A stretch of 64,000 nucleotides of DNA, from contig CACUVI010000029.1 of NCBI GenBank assembly GCA_902725215.1, forward strand, positions 62,001 through 126,000, given 5' to 3'. The notes under the pieces were generated by a model. The model was not told where the DNA came from and ran no database searches. It saw nothing but the letters and a program-made list of their open reading frames with translations. Shown here piece by piece: positions 1-10,050 of the stretch. This DNA comes from Rhodospirillaceae bacterium LM-1 (GTDB taxonomy: Bacteria; Pseudomonadota; Alphaproteobacteria; Rhodospirillales; WMHbin7). The number at the start of each line of letters is the position of its first letter. Positions within the stretch are counted from its first letter, which is position 1. The translations under genes were made by a program, and so were the position numbers.

Positions 1-40
1 GGGTTGCGACGATTTGTTTTATCAGGTTGTCACAAGCCTG

Positions 41-491
41 TCATGCCATGGGACGGACGAGTTCTATAACCTTTGTGACGGCATTCTCCAGGGCATGGGC
101 AACTGCCGGACTAAGTTCTTGTCCGTGCGAGAAATCTTTGCCCTCGACGCCAACAATCCACAGGCTTTGCGGCAACTCGCCCAAATCGCGGGCCAGTTCC
201 ACCGCTTCGGCCAGACCGAAAGCGTGGCTGGAAAACAGGGTCCAGCCGCTTGGAATAGGCTCACACCGGGTGTTGACGACATGCAGGGTTCCGCAGTCCT
301 GGCCCGAAGAAACCGCATCGACGACGACCACTAGCGAGCGGCCCTGCCACAGGCTCATCAGACCGGTTCCCTCGCCATGATGGGTCAGAACCTCGACGCC
401 GGGAAGATTTCTGGCCTCGATGCGCGCGGCAACCAGCAGGCCCGCCGAATCGTCGCGCCTGAATTCGTTGCCGATGCCGATGATCAGTGCG

Positions 492-505
<14 letters not shown>
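41..505 (-). CDS. [NiFe]-hydrogenase maturation protease (HyaD/HoxM/HycI family)
   Basis: Endopeptidase that, in this family, checks nickel insertion and then trims the C-terminal tail of the hydrogenase large subunit. The 154-residue protein starts with the family signature GIGNEFRRDDSAG at residues 10-22, which carries the first metal-binding acid. A second conserved acid sits in DAVSSG (Asp63), and His94 in SSHAFGL is the likely third ligand. Its start codon lies 14 bases inside the end of the large-subunit gene, so the two are translationally coupled. That makes the large subunit the probable substrate. It is the last gene of the hydrogenase operon visible here; what follows to the left is outside the window. 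Confidence 0.9.
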
Positions 506-1779
<1,274 letters not shown>

Positions 1780-1787
<8 letters not shown>

Positions 1788-2559
1788 GTTTCAGGCTCTC
1801 CTCGCGGAAGGCAGGCGCATTGGCGTTGAAGCTGCGGAAGGCCCTGAGAACGGTTCCCTTGTCCTGGCCCAGTTCGTTCAGGAACCTGTCGGCAAGCGCC
1901 GTCGTATTGGGGGTTTCCATCGGCCCGAAGCAGCCGAAGCAGCCGCGATGCGACGCCGGACACAAACCGCCGCAACCCGCTTGCGTGACAGGGCCCAGAC
2001 AGGCCACGCCCTTGGCCACCATCACGCAGACGGTGCCGCGCTGCTTGCATTCGATGCATTCGGCATAGTTCTGGATGTTGGGCTTGCGCTTGTTCAAAAA
2101 GGCGTTCAGCACTTCCAGCAACTGGTATTTGTTGATCGGGCAACCGCGCAGTTCAAAATCGACCTGGACGTGATCGGCGATGGGCGTCGCCGTATCCAAG
2201 GTTTCGATGTAATCGGGGCGGGCGTATACGATGTCCAGGAAGCCGTTGACGTCGGCGAAATTGCGCAGTGCCTGGATGCCGCCCGACGTGGCGCAGGCGC
2301 CGATGGTGATCAGAACCTTGGACGACTTCCTGATCTGGCGGATCAATTCGGCTTCATGCGGCGTGGTGATCGATCCTTCGACCAGCACCACATCGAACGG
2401 GCCTTTCATGTCCTTGCGCGTCGCTTCCAGGAAATAGGCGATCTCGACGGCGTCGGTCACCGCCAGCAGTTCCAGTTCGCAATCCAGAAGCGACAGCTGA
2501 CAGCCGTCGCAGCTGGAAAACTTGAAAACGCCAAGGCGTGGTTTTTCACGTGCGCTCAT
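1780..2559 (-). CDS. NAD(P)-linked [NiFe]-hydrogenase (group 3b type), small (delta) subunit
   Basis: Electron-transfer subunit that binds the proximal, medial and distal [4Fe-4S] clusters. Visible ligands are CDGC at residues 17-20, GACATSGG in the middle, and a cysteine-rich C-terminal half containing CIEC and [19 protein letters not shown]. The protein has 259 residues and no Tat signal, as expected for a cytoplasmic group 3 enzyme. The open frame runs further upstream, but that part overlaps the flavin-subunit gene and gives arginine-rich nonsense. The start MSAREKPR is therefore chosen, two bases after the upstream stop codon. It lies between the gamma and alpha subunit genes of the same operon. 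Confidence 0.92.
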
Positions 2560-2561
2560 GT

Positions 2562-3407
2562 CTACAGCTCCCGCACCTTGAAGGCGTCCGCCACTTCGTC
2601 GAAGCGGAACACCGGCCCGTCCTTGCAGACGAAGGGCGCGCCCCATTGGCAATGGCCGCAAAGCCCGATGCCGCATTTCATGTTGCGCTCCATCGAAACA
2701 TAGATCGACGAGGAATCGATGCCCGCCTGCTCAAGCGCCTGAATGCCATAGCGCATCATGATCTCGGGACCGCAAACGAAGGCGACGGTATGCATGGGAT
2801 CGAAACCGGCGCCGGTCACCAGCTTGGTCACCACGCCGACATGGCCGCCCCAGCCCGGTTCGGCCCGGTCCACGGTCACGCGCACCTTGGTGTCGAAACG
2901 GCCGCGCCACTTTTCCAGTTCCTTGGGGAACAGGATTTCCGCAGGCGAACGAGAACCATACAACAGCACGACCTTGCCGAAGCGATGGCGATTGGCCAGC
3001 GCCATATAGATGGCGGGCCGCAAGGGGGCGAGGCCCAAACCGCCGGCCAGGATCACCAGATCCGAGCCGAAGGCTTCCTCGACCGGCCAGGGCGTTCCGA
3101 AGGGACCGCGCACGCCGACCGCCATGCCTTCCGACAGATTGCCGATGGCCTGGGTGATGGCGCCAACGCGCCGGATGGTGTGGACCAGCTTCGACGGATC
3201 GGCGGGATCGCCGGAAATGCTGATCGGCACCTCACCCGCGCCGAAAGTGTAAAGCATATTGAACTGTCCGGGCTTGAAGGCAAAACTTCCACCACCCTCA
3301 GGCACCAGTTCCATGGTGAAGGTGTCGGCCAGCTCCTTGCGAATCTTTTCGATGCGGAAGGGCCGGATGTCCATGGGATCGGCTAGTTGTTGCATGGCAA
3401 CGTTCAT
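2562..3407 (-). CDS. Hydrogenase flavin (gamma) subunit, FAD/NAD(P)-binding with C-terminal [2Fe-2S]
   Basis: Diaphorase module that passes electrons between the hydrogenase iron-sulfur chain and NAD(P)H. It has the ferredoxin-NADP reductase fold: an FAD-binding part near residues 46-65 (KPGQFNM), a nucleotide-binding loop [10 protein letters not shown] at 121-130, and a C-terminal cluster motif with Cys245, Cys250, Cys253 and Cys261 (CGIGLCGHC...C). The 281-residue length is normal for HydG/HyhG-type subunits. It sits four bases after the cyclic-nucleotide-domain gene. A second gene of the same family starts the ATP-citrate lyase cluster at the right end of the window (63346-64000). Confidence 0.9.
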   Translation of the reverse strand: MNVAMQQLADPMDIRPFRIEKIRKELADTFTMELVPEGGGSFAFKPGQFNMLYTFGAGEVPISISGDPADPSKLVHTIRRVGAITQAIGNLSEGMAVGVRGPFGTPWPVEEAFGSDLVILAGGLGLAPLRPAIYMALANRHRFGKVVLLYGSRSPAEILFPKELEKWRGRFDTKVRVTVDRAEPGWGGHVGVVTKLVTGAGFDPMHTVAFVCGPEIMMRYGIQALEQAGIDSSSIYVSMERNMKCGIGLCGHCQWGAPFVCKDGPVFRFDEVADAFKVREL

Positions 3408-3411
3408 GCCA

Positions 3412-3888
3412 TCACCCCTTCTTGCCCGGGCCGTAAAGATCGAACATCTGCATGCGGGCCGCGTGCAGGCGATGCGCCATCACGGGCACGAAACGCTTCA
3501 AGACCTGATAGCCCAGGATCGGATCGCTATCCATCTTGCGCATCAGGCAGGTGGTGTCGAAGGACAGGGCGCGCACCAAGGTCTGCGCCCTGGCGTCGAA
3601 GGTCCATTTGTGGGGCGCCACCAGCCACGACCAGCCCAGAACTCCGCCATCGTCCACCGTTTCGACGGTCAGGGCTTGGCGACCGGGCGCATGCACCTCG
3701 ACCGCCACCACGCCCGAACGGACGAGATAGAATTTTTTGGCGTCGCCGCCTTCGCGGAACAAGAACTGCCCAGCCTCGAACCGCTCGTTGGCGGCGCAGC
3801 CGATCATCAGTTCCTTGAGCGCCGGTTCCAACCCCTCGGCAAAGGGATGTTCTTCCAGGATGCGGCCCAGATTGTCCACCTGCACCAT
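3412..3888 (-). CDS. Cyclic nucleotide-binding domain protein within the hydrogenase operon
   Basis: A single CRP-like cNMP-binding beta-barrel domain filling most of 158 residues, with GQFLFREGG near residues 40-48 and FYLVRSGVVAVE in the position of the usual phosphate-binding cassette region. There is no helix-turn-helix after the barrel, so it is not a DNA-binding regulator by itself. It lies 3-4 bases from both neighbours (beta and gamma subunit genes), so it is co-translated with the hydrogenase. A role in sensing a ligand or in regulating or docking the enzyme is inference; no ligand can be assigned. The small uncharged residues usual in a cAMP pocket are not clearly recognisable. Confidence 0.82.
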   Translation of the reverse strand: MVQVDNLGRILEEHPFAEGLEPALKELMIGCAANERFEAGQFLFREGGDAKKFYLVRSGVVAVEVHAPGRQALTVETVDDGGVLGWSWLVAPHKWTFDARAQTLVRALSFDTTCLMRKMDSDPILGYQVLKRFVPVMAHRLHAARMQMFDLYGPGKKG

Positions 3889-3892
3889 GACG

Positions 3893-5002
3893 TTACGCTC
3901 CCTTCAAGATGGCCTTGGCTTCGGCCGTGATGTCGATTCCCACCGGGCACCAGATGATGCAACGCCCGCATCCAACGCAGCCCGAAACGCCGAACTGCTC
4001 AACCCAATGGGACAGTTTATGTGTCATCCATTGGCGATAACGCGCCCCGGCGGTATTTCGCACCGGCCCGCCATGGATGTAGGAATAATCGATGCTAAAG
4101 CAGCTGTCCCATTTGCGCGTCCGCTCGGCCTTCAGGCCGGACAGATCGGTCGCGTCCTCCATGGTCGAGCAAAAACAGGTGGGGCAAACCATGGTGCAAT
4201 TGCCGCAAGACATGCAGCGCTTGGCCACGTCTTCCCAATGCGGACTTTCCAGCTTGGCCGCCAAAAGCTCGGCCACGCCTGCGATCATGGCCCGCTTCTG
4301 TCCTTTGGCGGCGGCTTCGAGATTTGCCGCAGCGGCCTTGACGTCGCCATCTGCGGCGTCTTGCTTGGACAGCTTGGACAGAATGGCGCGGCCCTTGTCG
4401 CTGCCCGCCTCGGTCACGAACACATGGCGAGAACCATCGACGACTTCCGCCAACTTGAGATCGTATCCTTCGGAAGCGTCCGGCCCCGTGCCCTGCGAAG
4501 CGCAAAAACAGGCATTGCCCGCATGATCGCAGGTGACCAAAACGATCAGGCAATTCTTGCGCCGCTCGGCATAGCCCTTATCGACATAGGGACCACCCTC
4601 GAACACCCGGTCTTGCACCAGCATGGCCGACAATTCGCAGGCGCGCACGCCGATGAAGGCGTAACGGGGCTGCGGGGCCGCATCCTTGACCACGCGAAAG
4701 CCGTGACCGGCCTTTTCCGCCGACCATAGTTTCTGGCGCGCCGGGTACAAATGCGCCTTCAATCCCTGCACGGGCTTGGTATGGCCAAACAACTTGGCGT
4801 CGCCACGCTGGGTCAGGCGGTAATGACCGCCCTCCTCCTCGTCTCCAATCCCTTTCGGCAATTCTTCCGGCGACGAAATGGGGGCATAGACGATGGCGCC
4901 GTCATACGGCTTGGGACCTATCGTCTGATAGCCCTCATCGGCCAGAAGCGTGAACAACGCGCCGAGATCTTTGCGATCAATTACGGCCTGACGGTCCGGC
5001 AT
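3893..5002 (-). CDS. Hydrogenase iron-sulfur (beta) subunit, dicluster ferredoxin
   Basis: Subunit that wires the NiFe module to the flavin subunit. The C-terminal third has two [4Fe-4S] motifs: [16 protein letters not shown] and [14 protein letters not shown]. The N-terminal two thirds is the HydB/HyhB-type domain with the segment RACELSAM and a further cysteine group [10 protein letters not shown]. At 369 residues it matches the family. It is the first gene of the minus-strand operon; its ATG is at 5002 and the upstream region to about 5200 must hold the operon promoter. I could not find a convincing sigma-70 or sigma-54 promoter or a complete FNR box there, only an isolated TTGAT half-site near 5096-5100. 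Confidence 0.92.
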   Translation of the reverse strand: MPDRQAVIDRKDLGALFTLLADEGYQTIGPKPYDGAIVYAPISSPEELPKGIGDEEEGGHYRLTQRGDAKLFGHTKPVQGLKAHLYPARQKLWSAEKAGHGFRVVKDAAPQPRYAFIGVRACELSAMLVQDRVFEGGPYVDKGYAERRKNCLIVLVTCDHAGNACFCASQGTGPDASEGYDLKLAEVVDGSRHVFVTEAGSDKGRAILSKLSKQDAADGDVKAAAANLEAAAKGQKRAMIAGVAELLAAKLESPHWEDVAKRCMSCGNCTMVCPTCFCSTMEDATDLSGLKAERTRKWDSCFSIDYSYIHGGPVRNTAGARYRQWMTHKLSHWVEQFGVSGCVGCGRCIIWCPVGIDITAEAKAILKGA

Positions 5003-5205
5003 GAATACCTCTGCGGGCGGATGAATGTGGGCGAACTATGACACGGCAAGGTTTGCAATGCATCCAGGAAAAGTCCTTGCATGATGAAAGTTATATATCA
5101 ATTGGGCAGGTCCTGTGCGCTTCGTCACTGAGGAAATTCGAAGAAGGGCCATACTTGACTTACGCGCTGGAAAATTCCCCGCGTCCATATTTCTCGAGGT
5201 GTGCC

Positions 5206-5577
5206 GTGCGTTTGATCGCCCTTTCCCCGCCCCTATTGTTGACCGGCCTCGCCCTGTTGGGCATTAGCGCCGCCAGCCTGATCTTGCCAAACCTGGACCA
5301 AGGACTAACCATCGGCGGGCTGCTGAACTATCTGGACGCAACCGCGCCGGTGGGCGGCCTGTGGCTTGAAATATCGCCGGGCTGGCCGATTCTGGTTCTG
5401 GGCTTGATCCTGGGAGAAGCCGGACTGGTGCAAGAGCGCGTGCTGGCCGTCAAGGAGCAAAAAATGCTGGCTCGGCTAAGGGCGTTGGCTGAGGAGCATC
5501 GCGCCAGCGAAAGACATGCCGACATGTTGGCGCGCCGCCAGCGGCGGATGAGCCGAATTCTGAACAGAGCCGCTTAA
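5206..5577 (+). CDS. Hypothetical membrane protein with C-terminal basic coiled coil
   Basis: Not recognised. From a GTG at 5206 (preceded by GAGG at 5196-5199) the product has about 123 residues: a hydrophobic segment at the N-terminus, a second hydrophobic stretch around WPILVLGLILGEAGL, then an amphipathic, arginine- and glutamate-rich helix likely to be cytoplasmic. The frame is open upstream to an ATG at 5038, giving 179 residues, but that extension has poor composition and no ribosome binding site, so the shorter form is preferred. It is divergent from the hydrogenase operon. No function is proposed; it may be a species-specific gene. Confidence 0.45.
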   Translation: MRLIALSPPLLLTGLALLGISAASLILPNLDQGLTIGGLLNYLDATAPVGGLWLEISPGWPILVLGLILGEAGLVQERVLAVKEQKMLARLRALAEEHRASERHADMLARRQRRMSRILNRAA

Positions 5578-5699
5578 ATAAGAGGTTAAACACCCCATTT
5601 AAAGATGACGGTAAAAATATCTATTAGGCCACAAATTTAACTTTCACTCGTATTAGGCGTAGGCGTAGTCTTCTTCCAGACTTTGGTGGGGGCCTGGTA

Positions 5700-5981
5700 G
5701 GGGTTCTGCATGATCAGGCTTCAGGAACTGCGGCCTTATATTCCGGAATTGCTGCGTCACTGATTGAGCGGGTCAAGGAGGACATCCAGGTCAAGGGCCA
5801 TACATGCCAAGTGGGATGCAGCATCGGCGTTGGCTTGTATCCCAGCGACGCCGAGGGCGCGGCGCGTCTGGTGGAGCAGGCCGATCAGGCCATGTACCGC
5901 GCCAAACAGTCAGGAACGGGGGGCATCCGCATGGCGGGGCGCGAATTGCCCGATCACCGGTTCCGGTCAGAAGGTATCTGA
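5700..5981 (+). pseudogene. Decayed C-terminal half of a GGDEF (diguanylate cyclase) domain
   Basis: Reading the frame that contains position 5763 gives VGVLHDQAS, then CSIGVGLYPSD, then EQADQAMYRAKQSG before a stop at 5979-5981. These are the last conserved blocks of a GGDEF domain, but the N-terminal half with the GGDEF loop and the metal-binding residues is missing and no good start codon exists. The preceding stretch 5578-5699 is unusually AT-rich for this genome and holds no gene I can see, which suggests a deletion or insertion scar. The remnant ends six bases from the convergent intact ODP-GGDEF gene. Confidence 0.6.
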
Positions 5982-5987
5982 AGCCAG

Positions 5988-7859
5988 TCAATTGATGTTG
6001 GGTTCCGAGGGCTGCGCCAGCAAGCAGCACACCTGATTGCGCCCGCTTTGCTTGGCGCGGTAAAGCGCCGCGTCGGCGCGGCCCAGGAAATCGATCAGGC
6101 TTTCCTTTTGGCGGCGCTCGGCCACGCCCACGCTGGCCGTCACCTTGCGTCCCTCCATCGGAGGGCCGAACTGAAGCTCCTCGACCGCTTCGCGCAACCG
6201 TTCGGCAAATGCGCCGATCTCGCTGGCGGAACGGCCAGCCACGAAGACCGCGAACTCCTCGCCGCCCAGGCGCACCGGCAGATCGCCATGGCGGCTGGTT
6301 TCGGTCAGGACTGCGGCAACCTGCTTCAAAACGATATCGCCCTGATTATGGCCGTAGGTGTCATTGACCGACTTGAAATGGTCGATATCGACCATCGCCA
6401 CCGATACGCCCGCCCCTTTGTCGCGATCATGGATGGCGAACAGACGCTCGACCATGTCTTGCATGTAAAAGCGCGTGTAAAGACCGGTCAGGGCATCTCG
6501 GATCGAGCGTTCATAGAATTGTTTGCGTTCAAGATCGAGGGTTCTGTAAATGGTTTCGCGCTCGACCGCCACCTGCAACGGAATGTTCAGTTGCTGGATC
6601 ATCTCGACGACTTCTGAATTGATGGCGATACGCTTGTCCAAATGGATCAGGGCCAAGGCTTCGATGGTGCCCTTTTCCGGCGAGAACAATGGAACGGCCA
6701 AGGCATGCATGCGCCGCCCGGCGTCTTCGGGTCCCACCAGCGTGAAATTCCATTTGTGGCGACGTCCCCAGCTTTTGGCGTCCTTGCCCAGCGTCATGGC
6801 GGCCAGCAGCGGCGGATCGGTCAGATTTCCCTTGTAGCGGGTTTCAGGCCCCAGATGCAGCACCTTGTCGTCATGGCCCTGCGAACGGGCGAAGAATTCG
6901 ATCATTCTGGCGGGAACGAATCTCTGCGCCACTTCGAGCAGGGCGCGCGCCACATCCTGAAAATCGCGGTAAACGGTCATCGTCTTGGTGATGTCGGCCA
7001 GCATCTGGTTCAGGCGCGACAGACGATGAATGTCGGTGTCTTCCTTGGCCAGCAGATACAATCCGCAATCGAGGGTCTTCAGCTTCTCGATGATGGGGCG
7101 CACCAACTGATCAGGGATGATAGAGCCATGCTGCGGGCAGATCATCTTAAGATCGAGTTTTTCGATGCGCGTCAGCGAATGCAGCAGCACATCGCGGCTG
7201 GGAATATAGTGTTCGTGAAACGGCTTCAGGCTTTCGAAATAATCCATGCTTTCGGCGACCAGCGAGAATCCTTCGGTGAAGCCCCCGAAGATATCGCTGG
7301 AGAATAGCGCCCCCGTTTGTTCGTCGAAAGTGACGAAGGCGCCCGGAAAATGCGCATAGGGCGTGAACAGGAATTTCAGCTTCCTCCCGCCCAGATCCAG
7401 CTTCCATTCGTGTTCTTCGGGCATCCAGAAAGGCAGCTTCAGGCCGTAATGCTTGATCAAGGCTTGGCCGCGCCAATGCGAAACCAGCCTAGCGTCGTCG
7501 CGCGTGATCAGCGCGTCGATCTTGGGCATGGCCGAGGTGATGTCAGGGTCTTGGTGATGGCAAACGAACCAGCGGATATTGGAAAAATCCGTGACTTCGG
7601 CGATCTTGGCCAGCGTGTGTTCATAGGTCAGCATTGAACCGGGATCGAACAAAACCGATTGATCGCCGTGTTCAAGCAGATAGACATGGCATTGGAAAGC
7701 ATCGTCGGGAAGGTAATGCCCGACCCACCACACCCGGTCTGCGATCTCAATCGCATGGGCCGGATCGGCCCCTTTCATGGTTTCCGCCAGTGACAACGCA
7801 GACCTCGCCTTTCGCCAAGAGCCAATCATAAGGCTTTGCTTTTCTGAAACAAAGGCCAA
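5988..7859 (-). CDS. ODP (diiron, metallo-beta-lactamase fold) sensor diguanylate cyclase
   Basis: Predicted c-di-GMP synthase with an oxygen- or redox-sensing input. Residues about 35-270 form an MBL-fold domain of the ODP type: HHQDPDI near residue 101 replaces the usual HxHxDH, and CPQHG near 240 supplies another metal ligand, as in diiron flavodiiron-like sensors. A GAF-like middle region spans about 290-440. The C-terminal GGDEF domain has an intact active loop RLGGEEF preceded by RHGD, the RxxD product-inhibition site, at the correct 5-residue distance. No membrane segment is seen, so it is cytoplasmic. It is divergent from the hopanoid gene at 7910. Oxygen binding is inferred from the family, not shown here. 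Confidence 0.85.
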   Translation of the reverse strand: MAFVSEKQSLMIGSWRKARSALSLAETMKGADPAHAIEIADRVWWVGHYLPDDAFQCHVYLLEHGDQSVLFDPGSMLTYEHTLAKIAEVTDFSNIRWFVCHHQDPDITSAMPKIDALITRDDARLVSHWRGQALIKHYGLKLPFWMPEEHEWKLDLGGRKLKFLFTPYAHFPGAFVTFDEQTGALFSSDIFGGFTEGFSLVAESMDYFESLKPFHEHYIPSRDVLLHSLTRIEKLDLKMICPQHGSIIPDQLVRPIIEKLKTLDCGLYLLAKEDTDIHRLSRLNQMLADITKTMTVYRDFQDVARALLEVAQRFVPARMIEFFARSQGHDDKVLHLGPETRYKGNLTDPPLLAAMTLGKDAKSWGRRHKWNFTLVGPEDAGRRMHALAVPLFSPEKGTIEALALIHLDKRIAINSEVVEMIQQLNIPLQVAVERETIYRTLDLERKQFYERSIRDALTGLYTRFYMQDMVERLFAIHDRDKGAGVSVAMVDIDHFKSVNDTYGHNQGDIVLKQVAAVLTETSRHGDLPVRLGGEEFAVFVAGRSASEIGAFAERLREAVEELQFGPPMEGRKVTASVGVAERRQKESLIDFLGRADAALYRAKQSGRNQVCCLLAQPSEPNIN

Positions 7860-7909
7860 TCAAAGACCTGTCACACAATTTCCGGACGTGATAGAAACGT
7901 CATGAAAGA

Positions 7910-9964
7910 ATGTCATCACATTGGGGAGCAATCGTGACGCTGTTTCTGGTGCCGGCCCTGTTGGCGCTGGCTATTTGGCTTGGGTTGCTGATGGGCCGCC
8001 ACGGTTTTTGGCGCGCCGATCAGGTCTTGCCCTCGCTTAGCCGCTTCCCGGGCCGCAAGCCGCCGCAAATCGTCGCCATCGTTCCGGCGCGCGACGAGGC
8101 GGCGACCATTCTTCAATCCATTGGCTCGATTCTGGCCCAGGATTATGCCGGTCTTTCCCACGTCATCCTGGTCGATGATCACAGCGCCGACGCCACGGCC
8201 CAACTGGCGCAAACGCATGACGACCCCAGGCTTCACGTCATGCAAGCCCGCGATCTGCCCAAAGGCTGGGCGGGCAAGATGTGGGCCGTCTCGCAAGGCG
8301 TTGACAAAGCCAGGGAACTGGCGCCGACAGCCACCTATTGCTGGCTGACGGATGCCGATATCGCGCATGGTCCGTCCACCTTGTCCCGCCTTGCCGCCCA
8401 GGCCGAGGATCGCAATGCCAGTCTGGTCTCGTTGATGGCTAGGCTCAATTGCACCGGCATCTGGGAGCGCCTGCTGATCCCTGCCTTCGTTTTCTTTTTC
8501 CAGAAACTTTATCCCTTCTCCGACGTCAACAACCCGCTTTCCAGCACCGCCGCCGCCGCCGGGGGCTGCATGTTGGTGCGCAAGGAAGCGCTGGAATCGG
8601 CAGGCGGCATTCAAGCCATCCGTGATCGCATCATCGACGATTGCGCCCTGGCGTCCATTTTGAAGCCGCAGGGACCGATCTGGCTGGGGCTGGCGCAGAG
8701 CGACGAATCGAAAAGCCTGCGCCCTTATCCTTCGCTTGCCAGCATCTGGTCGATGGTGGCCCGCACCGCTTTCGTGCAGCTTCGCCATTCCTGGCTTCTG
8801 CTGGCCGGAGCGGTGGCCGGAATGCTGCTGCTTTATGTGGTGCCGCCGGTCGCTCTGGCTTTAGGCATCATCAGCGGCAACGGTTTCCTGACCTTGTCTG
8901 GAACGCTGGGATGGCTGTGCATGACCATCGCCTATTTGCCGACCATGTCCATGTACGGCCTAAAACCCGCGATCCCCTGGGCGCTTACCTTGCCGCTGTC
9001 GGGATTGATGTATGCCCTGATGACGGTTGATTCGGGCCTTCGGCGCGGTGCGGCCTGGAAGGGCCGCAGCCAGGGTGGCGGTTTCGCCGATCCCGACAGC
9101 GACCGCGCTTCGCTGCAAATGGCCGCCGAGATCGTCGAAAAGGCCGGAACGTCCTTCTATTGGGCCATGCGCACCCTGCCCGAGGAGCGCCGCCAAGCCA
9201 TGTTCGCCATTTACGCCTTTTGCCGGGCCGTTGACGACATCGCCGATTCCCAGGATGCGCCCGAAATCAAGCGCCAGGGCCTGGCCCGTTGGCGTCAGGG
9301 CATTCAACTAGTTTTCGAGGGCAAGGATCTGCCCGAGGACATGCCCTTGCTGCGAGCGCTACGAGCGCCCATCCGTCGCTATGCCCTGCGTCAGGTCGAT
9401 TTCGAGGCCATCATCGACGGCATGGAGATGGATGCCGGGGATCCCATTCAAGCGCCCACGCGCGAGATATTCGACCAGTATATTGATCGCGTGGCCTGCG
9501 CTGTGGGCAGATTGTCAAACCGAGTCATGGGAGCGCCCGTCAAAATCGCCGATTCCCTGGCCAACAGCCTGGGGAAGGCGCTGCAAATCACCAACATCCT
9601 GCGCGATCTGGCGGAAGATGCCGAGCTGAGCCGCCTGTATCTGCCCAGCAATGTGCTGGCGAAATGCCGCATCCAGGAACGCGATCCGACTGGCGTGTTG
9701 GCGCATCCGCATTTGCAGGCCGTGTGCCTGATTCTGTCCACGGAAGCCAAGAATCATTTCACCCAAGCCGCCGCCCTGATGGCAAGCACCGATTCCAGGC
9801 CTTTGCGTCCGGCGCTGTCCATGATGGCCGTCTACAAATTGATCCTGGAGCGCCTGATTGATCGAGGTTGGAGCAACCCAGCCGCCCCCTTGAAAATTTC
9901 CAAAGGGGAAAAGCTGTGGGCGGCGCTGCATGGCGCCTTGTCGGCAGGACCGCCAACCAGTTGA
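7910..9964 (+). CDS. hpnB-hpnD: Fused hopanoid glycosyltransferase HpnB and presqualene diphosphate synthase HpnD
   Basis: One continuous 684-residue frame joining two proteins normally made separately. Residues 1-385 are an HpnB-type family 2 glycosyltransferase: an N-terminal membrane helix, IVAIVPARDEA, the VDDHSAD and TDADIAHG acidic motifs, and three C-terminal membrane helices. Residues about 395-684 are a squalene/phytoene synthase of the HpnD type with both aspartate-rich motifs, AVDDIADSQD near 440 and NILRDLAEDAELSRLYLP near 560. HpnD makes squalene precursor from farnesyl diphosphate; the HpnB substrate is unknown. The fusion would tether the synthase to the membrane. The start could instead be GTG 7934, which has a better ribosome binding site, GGGGAG at 7923-7928. 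Confidence 0.9.
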   Translation: MSSHWGAIVTLFLVPALLALAIWLGLLMGRHGFWRADQVLPSLSRFPGRKPPQIVAIVPARDEAATILQSIGSILAQDYAGLSHVILVDDHSADATAQLAQTHDDPRLHVMQARDLPKGWAGKMWAVSQGVDKARELAPTATYCWLTDADIAHGPSTLSRLAAQAEDRNASLVSLMARLNCTGIWERLLIPAFVFFFQKLYPFSDVNNPLSSTAAAAGGCMLVRKEALESAGGIQAIRDRIIDDCALASILKPQGPIWLGLAQSDESKSLRPYPSLASIWSMVARTAFVQLRHSWLLLAGAVAGMLLLYVVPPVALALGIISGNGFLTLSGTLGWLCMTIAYLPTMSMYGLKPAIPWALTLPLSGLMYALMTVDSGLRRGAAWKGRSQGGGFADPDSDRASLQMAAEIVEKAGTSFYWAMRTLPEERRQAMFAIYAFCRAVDDIADSQDAPEIKRQGLARWRQGIQLVFEGKDLPEDMPLLRALRAPIRRYALRQVDFEAIIDGMEMDAGDPIQAPTREIFDQYIDRVACAVGRLSNRVMGAPVKIADSLANSLGKALQITNILRDLAEDAELSRLYLPSNVLAKCRIQERDPTGVLAHPHLQAVCLILSTEAKNHFTQAAALMASTDSRPLRPALSMMAVYKLILERLIDRGWSNPAAPLKISKGEKLWAALHGALSAGPPTS

Positions 9965-9978
9965 AGCCACTGCAATTA

Positions 9979-9992
9979 TTGACAAATATCAA
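9979..9992 (+). promoter_or_regulatory. FNR/DNR-like box TTGAC-AAAT-ATCAA
   Basis: Near-perfect match to TTGAT-N4-ATCAA (one mismatch in ten fixed bases), 58 bases before the gene at 10051. It overlaps a TTGACA hexamer (9979-9984) that could itself be a -35 element, so the site may be a promoter element, an Fnr-type operator, or both. No good -10 hexamer was found at the expected distance. Confidence 0.4.
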
Positions 9993-10050
9993 GGTGTTTC
10001 ACGCAATTTTTTCATTGCGCGACAACCCATGAATTCCTTAGCATGGCGCT

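Noticed and set aside
5090-5110. TTGATATATAACTT half-site upstream of the hydrogenase operon
   Set aside because: Only one FNR half-site is present; the second half does not match.
5038-5205. N-terminal extension of the small membrane protein
   Set aside because: Poor composition, no ribosome site at 5038; GTG 5206 has GAGG at a good distance and begins the hydrophobic segment.
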